DNA of 64,000 nucleotides from Labyrinthula sp. Ha (lineage: Eukaryota; Sar; Bigyra; Labyrinthulida; Labyrinthulaceae), in NCBI GenBank assembly GCA_015227615.1, contig JAALGZ010000005.1, forward strand, positions 1,674,001-1,738,000. Reading direction: 5' to 3'. Each line of letters opens with the position of its first letter. Within the stretch, counting starts at the first letter, position 1. Under the pieces are notes generated by a model. It did not search any database. It saw only the letters and a program-made list of their open reading frames with translations, and was not told the origin of the DNA. Made by a program: the position numbers and the translations under genes. This document shows, piece by piece, positions 57,657 through 64,000 of the stretch.

Positions 57657-60356
57657 AATAGCAGCTTTCTTTTTTGAAAATTTTTCCTAGTTTTTTTTTA
57701 GATAGCCTTAGTAAACTGAAGTTAGGGAGTTATTACTACAAGCAGTAAAGTCTAATAGACCACTCATAAAGGTTGCAGTGTCGCCCTAGATCAGAACACT
57801 TAGCTGTAGGAAGACAGTCTACCTGTATGAAAGAGAAATAAAATTTAATTTCATTAAAATCAAGCTACGCACATCTGCGCATTTCTTTAACTGTAAGCCA
57901 TTTCACCTTATTGTAGGAGTGTGGACTAATTAAAACTCTTTTATAAATATTTGAGGATCGAAAAACTCAAACTAAATATAGAATGTATTAGTATAAAACA
58001 GAAAATGGATTTAGAGGCTCTATCAATTGTAATTAAATAAGTTTCTATTATTTTCTTTAAGCTTATATATCTTAATGAATATCTTAGGCTCTATAACCGA
58101 TGAAATACTCATAGGTTAACATAAAAAGACCTATCGGAGTTCTTCTATTATGTAGTTATCTTTTCTCACAAATCATGACCAACGTGAATAGTATATAAAA
58201 TATCAAACGCCTAAGAACTAACATTATTGTTTGAGAACGAGCTATAATTCTAAATACCTCCATTTTTTTAGATTGCTCTTAAACTGTTTCCTCAAATAGT
58301 TGTAATCATGCTTTGAGCAATAGAAACTTCTATGTATCTATAACATTATCTCTTCCCACAATAATTTTCTGCGTTTTTAATTCTCTAAAAAATTTACACT
58401 CAAAATGTTAGATAGACTTAGAGCACGAATGAGGCAGGGTTTTAAAATATTAATACCTGTCTTGTTGTTTGCCACAGTTTGGGAGAGTTGGTTAGAAATT
58501 GGATGAATTCTAGCTCTAGCTCTTTTTCATAGTCAAGCATACTTGTAGCAGTTGAGTTATGCATTTAAAGATAACCTCCAGTGATTCTTAAATATGTTGA
58601 TTATATAAAAAAAAATACGAAGTAAAGTTTAAATAAAATTCTTCAAAGGTATTAACAAAGCTCTGTGAGTTCCTCTGTCAGAGTACATTGTTTACCGCAT
58701 AAGTTTCTATTTGGTCGTGAGTCAATTGTGAAGGAACCAAGTCCAACCTTCCAGATGTTTAAGAACAACGCATGAAAGAACCAAGGAATATATTTTTATC
58801 TCCCACAATACCAGATAGTCTTAATGAAGGGTTATTTTAATATTTATTTTCCAAAATGGATGCTATGATATAAGCTATGAAATGAAGTAGTCTATAGATC
58901 AAGCAGTAGCGCAAATTCTCATATAAATACCTCTTTTATTATCTTGACAGTTAACTCTATACTCTGGCTTATTTCAAGTAGCTCATTTGAAACGTAGGCT
59001 AAGTATACCTTAGTTCTCACTCATCTAATCGGGAGTGGCATATCCCAAACAATACTTCAGTCTGTAAAGAGAAGCCGGCTTAAGTGAAATGCTATATTTA
59101 CTTTCTAAAACCAATAATAATTTTTTATCAGTTAAAGCGTTCGCATTGAAAATATTTTCTTTAGTTTTGTAAGGGAATAACATTTGAAATTAAGGGACAG
59201 AACGTTGAATGGTCTCGATATATTGAAGAGTAAGGTAAAAAAAAGAAAAAGGCGTCAATAGTTTCAGCAAAGGATAATGATATGTGAAGAGAGCAGTTTC
59301 TTCCACAGCATTTGAATGTATATTTTTTCCTAATTATGTAAAATGAGATTCTTTTCGTTCTTTATTAAGAAAGACAATAGTAAATAAAATTCTAATCTGT
59401 TTTTATAGACTTGGAAGTTGGACCTCTGTAAGGAAAAGCTCTTTCCAATAATCTCAAGAGTTTAAAATATTTACTTATGCTAAGGATAAATAGATTGAGG
59501 ATAAGGTGGACATTCCCCTTTATCAATATAAGCTTTTTTTTGGATTTTACTGTTTATCGGTTGTCACCTAGAGTAATATAACCCCCTCGGATGTCGCGAA
59601 TCCTATGCAATAAAGACTGAAATATCTAGCCGCATCATGCCATTCTGTTGCATTTGGTTGAATATAACTTTGAATGTTCTTTAAGAAGAAATATGTATAA
59701 CCACTTTTGTTGTTATATGGACTTAAATTATAATGTTCTAGAGAGTACTTATACAGCTAAGGTAGTAAGTAACCAATAGGGGGAGGAGTATAGCAGAAGA
59801 TGTGCTTTGGACGTTCACGTTCTAAGAAAAAGTGACAACAGAAAAAGGGTAAATTTAAAAGAAATTTCCTCATCTAGATCAACGTGCCAGAAGAATAAAA
59901 TACAGAAAAAGAATCCATCACAACATCATGTCTAGCGACAAGACATAAGCGAGAATTCAACACAGTGATATCATCCTGATGAATTTATTCCAGTGTTAAC
60001 TCTACCAAGGATTTTCCATAGACTTAGCTAAATAGCACATTGTAACCTGTCTCGCTAAGTTCTATATAAATAGCATACATAGCGCACCAAGAAGCTCTGC
60101 CAAATCTGTCTTGTAAGAATAGCGTTGAAACCCTTAACTAGCTAAGGCAGAGCATATTACTTCCCATAGGGTAAACCTAAATTCTTTAATTGAATTGGAA
60201 TTTGCCCTAAGTATAGGTGTTATCCTCTAGTATACCTCGTCCGCTGGTAAAAGGGCTACCTTTTGGAAATTCAATGTCGGTACTCTGTAGGCCTACGAAA
60301 ATAGATAAATACACAAAACTTGATATGACATTACCAGCTATTCTTCGATTCAAGCA
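57657..60356. other. Gene-free AT-rich region of 2.7 kb
   Basis: No gene, tRNA or repeat is recognised. A 12-codon upstream ORF (ATG at 60325, TAG at 60361) overlaps the start codon of the CbiX gene by a few bases and could dampen its translation if it lies in the mRNA. Confidence 0.5.
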
Positions 60357-61235
60357 ATGGTAGAAGAGATTCATGTTGTCATTGTTGACAACGGATCATT
60401 GCGAGAAGCACCAGCTCAACAACTAAAAAAACTTGGGAAATACTTTCAACAAGAGATTATTCGATCAATTTCAGCTCATATTCCTGTACATTGCTGTAGT
60501 GCGAGACATTCAAAGAGGTTGTTCAAGAGCGTTTTGGAAGAAATCAACAAAAATCTACTGGATGAAAGCCGAGCTAAGATTTTTGTGATACCATATTTTT
60601 TGTCTCCTTCGAAGACAGTTACAGAATTTTTACCAGAACAAGTTGAAGGGTACGAAGCCCTTGACATTTATTTCCTTCGCACGCTTGTGCCTTGTCCAGT
60701 ATCAAAGATTCTTCAAACAAAGGAAGACTTTAAGAGGATGAAAACTGCGCCATCTTGCAAAATATCTATAATAATTTCCGGAATGCTTAAATCTTTTTCT
60801 CACTCATCATTTCTTTCCAAAGAAAAGTATCGCCTTATTGTTGTAGATCATGGGAGTCGGAGCCAGCAAGTTGTTTCAGTGCGAAATTTTGTAAATATGA
60901 AGGTCTGCATTAACCTTATGGAAGAAGTAGAGTTTTGCAGTATGGAGGATCCTGCAGGCGATGGTACAAGCTTTCCTTTACTAGAAGACGTCCTTGCTAC
61001 TGTAAAAAAAGGCGAAAAAATATTCCTAGCGTATATGTTCCTCGCTGAGGGTAGACATGCTGGAAAAGGAGGGGATATTGATCAGATTTTAGAAAAGTCA
61101 GGGTTTTCGCAGGATAATGTAGTCAAGTGTCCAGTTTTGGGCCATGAGTCAAACTTTAATTTTCTCTCTGATCTCTTTCTAGAGAGATTGAATGAAGAAA
61201 TAGCTTTTCTGAAAATCTTGCGAGAAAAAAATTAA
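60357..61235 (+). CDS. Two-domain CbiX-type sirohydrochlorin chelatase homologue
   Basis: 292 aa. CbiX/SirB enzymes insert iron or cobalt into sirohydrochlorin (siroheme or cobalamin route). The fold appears twice. In the C-terminal half the signatures are intact: DHGSR at 164-168 (catalytic His165), LAEGRHAGKGGDI with His234, and a final LGHESNF. In the N-terminal half both histidines are missing: the first motif reads DNGS (11-14) and the second FLSPSKT (81-87) in place of the expected G-R-H. So it looks like a long CbiX with one active and one degenerate lobe. No plastid transit peptide is seen, since the ATG leads straight into the first strand; an unseen upstream exon cannot be excluded. 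The next gene starts 39 bp downstream on the same strand. Confidence 0.85.
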   Translation: MVEEIHVVIVDNGSLREAPAQQLKKLGKYFQQEIIRSISAHIPVHCCSARHSKRLFKSVLEEINKNLLDESRAKIFVIPYFLSPSKTVTEFLPEQVEGYEALDIYFLRTLVPCPVSKILQTKEDFKRMKTAPSCKISIIISGMLKSFSHSSFLSKEKYRLIVVDHGSRSQQVVSVRNFVNMKVCINLMEEVEFCSMEDPAGDGTSFPLLEDVLATVKKGEKIFLAYMFLAEGRHAGKGGDIDQILEKSGFSQDNVVKCPVLGHESNFNFLSDLFLERLNEEIAFLKILREKN

Positions 61236-61274
61236 GCTTGAAACCTCGTTAATTCTCTTTTTGAGCTGTTAAAC

Positions 61275-64000
61275 ATGCTACGAAACCTAAGCGACAATGT
61301 ATCGGCCTCTATTGCCCGAAAACCTTTACAGCATTGTGCAGTGTACTGGGTGATTTTGTTTGCCTGCGCAGGCACAGTTTTTGCACTAGAGTACTTTGTA
61401 ATAGATGATATATCGTTCAATGACTTCATGGTGACGGACAAACTGGATACACAAAATTATCTTGCGCTAAATGATGCTCTAGGACTAGTTGATTCAATTG
61501 ATTCTGCGGAGGCTGTCTTGGAACCAAGATCGGAAAGTCTCGTTTTGTATTCTATGTCTTTCATATTCTATTCTAAAACAGGGGGTCAATTCCTAACGCC
61601 AGAAAACGTGAAGAATATATGTGAGTTAGAGGTATTGCTTACCTCAATCCCAAGTTTTAAAGAAGTTTGTGCAACTAACCATCCTGATGGACAGAATACA
61701 ACTTGTGATAAGCAAGCTATGTTTTTATCCAGGTATATGTATCTAAAGGAGATAGATGCTGCAGATGACTGTGTGCTACTTACAGAAGCGGAAATTAAAG
61801 ATTCTATGGATTTATTAGAGACTCAGGGTAGAGCTTCTTCTTTTTTCGATAATGCCGAAGTTAATGGCATCCTTCACGCCAGATCGCAGTTGACATTTGC
61901 AGGTCCTATTGGTGAAGATTCTGGACCTGCTTATAAGCGCTTCAATGAAACCGCATCAGATTTTGATGGTGAGCAGGCTGAATCCTATAAGATGTTCTAT
62001 GACGAGTTTGAGAAAGCTTTATTTAAAGAATTTAACCTCCAAAGCTCGCCATTCCGCTCAGGTTATGCAGTAGGCCGCATCGCTCTAAATGATTACATAG
62101 AATTCAGAGTTTGGGGATTAGGGTATGAGTTTCAAGAGTTCAGGCGTGTCGTGAATACTGACCAAGCACTGAGCATGGGTTCAGCAATGACAGTTGGCAT
62201 CTTAATGTCTGCGCACATTGGTTCAGGTTTGTTAACTTTTCTTACCATGGTGGCCATTCAACTTAGCATTGTCATTGGGCTCTTAGTGTATAAAGGCGTC
62301 TTTGGAATTATGTTCTTCACAAATATTCACATAGTGGTCATTTTCATAATTCTTGGGGTAGGTGCTGACAATTTCTTTTGTTTAAATGATGCGTATGCTC
62401 AAGCTAGTGGGAAAGTATCTGTTACTGCATCAGATCCAATCGAATTTCGAGTTAAGAAAATGCAGTACGCATACTATAGAGCTGGAACTTCTGTGATTAA
62501 CACTTCATTAACAACCAGTATAGCCTTTGCTGCAACTGGGGTTTCTCCCATCAAGCCCATCGCAGCCTTTGGGTACTTTGCTGCATTAGTTCTACTAGTG
62601 AATCTGTTGTACATGTTTACAATTCATCCAGCAAACCTTATAGTTATCGAAATAAGCTGCAAGAAGAAACCTAAACTGAATCGGGTCGATAACGAAATAA
62701 ATAGCCTACAGGGCTGTAACGAACCTACTAAGAGGAAAGGCCTACTGCCTCAAGTCCAAGAAAGCTATTTGGGTATTATCAAACCTCCTGTAAATTCTAT
62801 GCTTTTAGCAATTGTATTTGCTGGTCTAGGGGCTTACATGGCAACTGCTGCGTGGAAACTTGAGACCCCAGCAGAACAGGAATCAAATTTTCGAGAGAGT
62901 CATATGTTTACCGGTTTCCAGGATGATTTTAATTCTCTGTTTTCAGGTGGCAGTGAGGAAGAATTTGTCTATATGAAACTTGTCTTTGGTATCTCCGGTC
63001 TTGATCAAGAAGGGGTTATCAGGTTCGGTAGCTCTAGTGGTGCATCTACAGGAAGTGCCATCTTTTCTTCTGATTTTTCACTTGGTAGTACGGGAACAGT
63101 TACATTCCTGCTAGATTTTTGTGCACATTTCAAACATCGTCAAGACCTTGTTTTACCAGATACGTTGTCATGTTTTATAGAGGACTTTGAGACATGGCAC
63201 AATTTTACTTACTCTGTTTCCTCTTCCACAATAAGTGAAGTAGATTTTAGACAGCGTTTAAAGTTCTTCCTTCGGACTCCTTTTGGGTTCATGCATGCTG
63301 CCAGTGTAGGATTCATAGATGATGATGTCAGGTTTATAGTTTTTCCTTTTCGGGCTGTGTTCAAAGTAGACTTACCTCTGCAAGTGAAGCAACCCGTACT
63401 TGCTCTATACGAGGAATTTTCAAATGAATTGAATAATAACAGCTCTACACCAACTGGGTTCCGAAATGCATTTCAAACGAGCTTTGATACTGTCTGGGCA
63501 CATTCAGAACAAGGGATTGTGGACGGCTTGTTTCAGGGAATGAAAATCTCAGCAGGGGCTACTTTTGTTGTTCTGCTATTAGGAACTCAAAGTGTTCTAT
63601 TATCTCTCTATGCTTTGACATCAGTAGGTTTCATTGTTTGCTGTGTTTTAGGGATAACTTATAAGTTAGGTTGGGCTCTAAGCACTATGGAGTCAATTGC
63701 GAGCATAATGTGTGTTGGGTTGTCTGTGGATTACATTTTGCATCTCGCACATTGTGCAAAGGTTTGTGAACACGAGTCTAAGGATTTGCCTTCTAACATG
63801 GCTATGGTTGAGTTTGCAGTGAAGCATATGGGTAGCACTGTTGTTGCAGGCGCAATAACTACTGGGGGGAGTACTATATTTCTTTTCCTTTGCCAAATGG
63901 CCTTTTTCAGTCGCATGGCAGTTTTAATTTCTCTGACAGTGACCTTCTCAATCTTATATTCCTTCCTTTTTTTTCTACCCATATGTAGGCTCGTAGGACC
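61275..64000 (+). CDS. Dispatched/Patched-like RND membrane protein (partial, runs off the window)
   Basis: At least 908 residues from the ATG at 61275, open to the window end. Layout: first membrane helix (about 22-45), a large extracellular loop, a sterol-sensing-type block of about five helices (about 295-460) with HIVVIFIILGVGADNFF, a second large loop, then the second helical block from about 755 with GLSVDYILHLAH (815-826). Two RND halves, each with a GxxxD motif in a membrane helix (TM4 and TM10), define the Patched/Dispatched/NPC1 group, proton- or sodium-driven pumps of lipids or lipidated proteins. The first motif is GVGADN (361-366), with Asn where Dispatched has a second Asp; the second keeps Asp819. 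Dispatched-like is the best guess; at least one more helix lies beyond the end. Confidence 0.88.
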   Translation, partial: MLRNLSDNVSASIARKPLQHCAVYWVILFACAGTVFALEYFVIDDISFNDFMVTDKLDTQNYLALNDALGLVDSIDSAEAVLEPRSESLVLYSMSFIFYSKTGGQFLTPENVKNICELEVLLTSIPSFKEVCATNHPDGQNTTCDKQAMFLSRYMYLKEIDAADDCVLLTEAEIKDSMDLLETQGRASSFFDNAEVNGILHARSQLTFAGPIGEDSGPAYKRFNETASDFDGEQAESYKMFYDEFEKALFKEFNLQSSPFRSGYAVGRIALNDYIEFRVWGLGYEFQEFRRVVNTDQALSMGSAMTVGILMSAHIGSGLLTFLTMVAIQLSIVIGLLVYKGVFGIMFFTNIHIVVIFIILGVGADNFFCLNDAYAQASGKVSVTASDPIEFRVKKMQYAYYRAGTSVINTSLTTSIAFAATGVSPIKPIAAFGYFAALVLLVNLLYMFTIHPANLIVIEISCKKKPKLNRVDNEINSLQGCNEPTKRKGLLPQVQESYLGIIKPPVNSMLLAIVFAGLGAYMATAAWKLETPAEQESNFRESHMFTGFQDDFNSLFSGGSEEEFVYMKLVFGISGLDQEGVIRFGSSSGASTGSAIFSSDFSLGSTGTVTFLLDFCAHFKHRQDLVLPDTLSCFIEDFETWHNFTYSVSSSTISEVDFRQRLKFFLRTPFGFMHAASVGFIDDDVRFIVFPFRAVFKVDLPLQVKQPVLALYEEFSNELNNNSSTPTGFRNAFQTSFDTVWAHSEQGIVDGLFQGMKISAGATFVVLLLGTQSVLLSLYALTSVGFIVCCVLGITYKLGWALSTMESIASIMCVGLSVDYILHLAHCAKVCEHESKDLPSNMAMVEFAVKHMGSTVVAGAITTGGSTIFLFLCQMAFFSRMAVLISLTVTFSILYSFLFFLPICRLVG

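Noticed and set aside
1-64000. CRISPR arrays, insertion sequences, LTR elements, LINEs, Polintons or viral genes
   Set aside because: No repeat-spacer structure, reverse transcriptase, integrase, transposase or capsid-like frame was recognised; a library-based repeat search would be needed to exclude old, decayed elements in the gaps.

Overview
The window is nuclear DNA of a microbial eukaryote. It is AT-rich, with no prokaryotic operon signals, Pol III tRNA genes, a GCN5 histone acetyltransferase with bromodomain, mitochondrial proteins (PRELI-type lipid transfer, HscB), and introns with GT..TAG borders. TAA, TAG and TGA all end recognisable genes, so the code looks standard. A sirohydrochlorin-chelatase (CbiX) homologue could fit an alga or a relative of one, but the lineage cannot be fixed from the sequence alone.

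The genes lie in compact islands separated by long stretches with no recognisable gene. (1) 5.6-15.0 kb, mostly on the minus strand: a PRELI/UPS-like protein, a Tas-type aldo/keto reductase, tRNA-Asp (plus strand), two doubtful small genes, a WD40 protein, a small type I membrane protein (perhaps ATP6AP2-like) and GCN5. (2) 22.3-27.0 kb: an unidentified nuclear-looking protein, head to head with long-form tRNase Z (ELAC2 type), which runs tail to tail into CLPTM1. (3) 33.1-35.8 kb: a tRNA-Thr/tRNA-iMet pair, a VTT-domain membrane protein, the Fe-S co-chaperone HscB and an unidentified basic protein. (4) 44.2-48.4 kb: GMP reductase and a 1008-residue unidentified protein with a KEN box. (5) 52.4-57.7 kb: a BC-box/LRR protein, an unidentified 462-residue protein and a tiny membrane ORF. 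(6) 60.4-64.0 kb: a two-domain CbiX protein and a Dispatched/Patched-like RND protein that runs off the window.

The most striking property is the introns. Six genes each carry exactly one intron of 27-29 nt, all ending in TAG. Splicing them restores full-length conserved proteins, including GMPR with its catalytic cysteine at residue 186 and the PRELI protein, which is otherwise split into two meaningless short frames. Spacing is also bimodal: gaps of 3, 14, 34, 39, 41 and 44 bp inside islands against gaps of 2.7-8.4 kb between islands.

No transposable element, viral element, rRNA or CRISPR array was recognised. The large gaps hold AT-rich sequence with only a few short coding-like patches.
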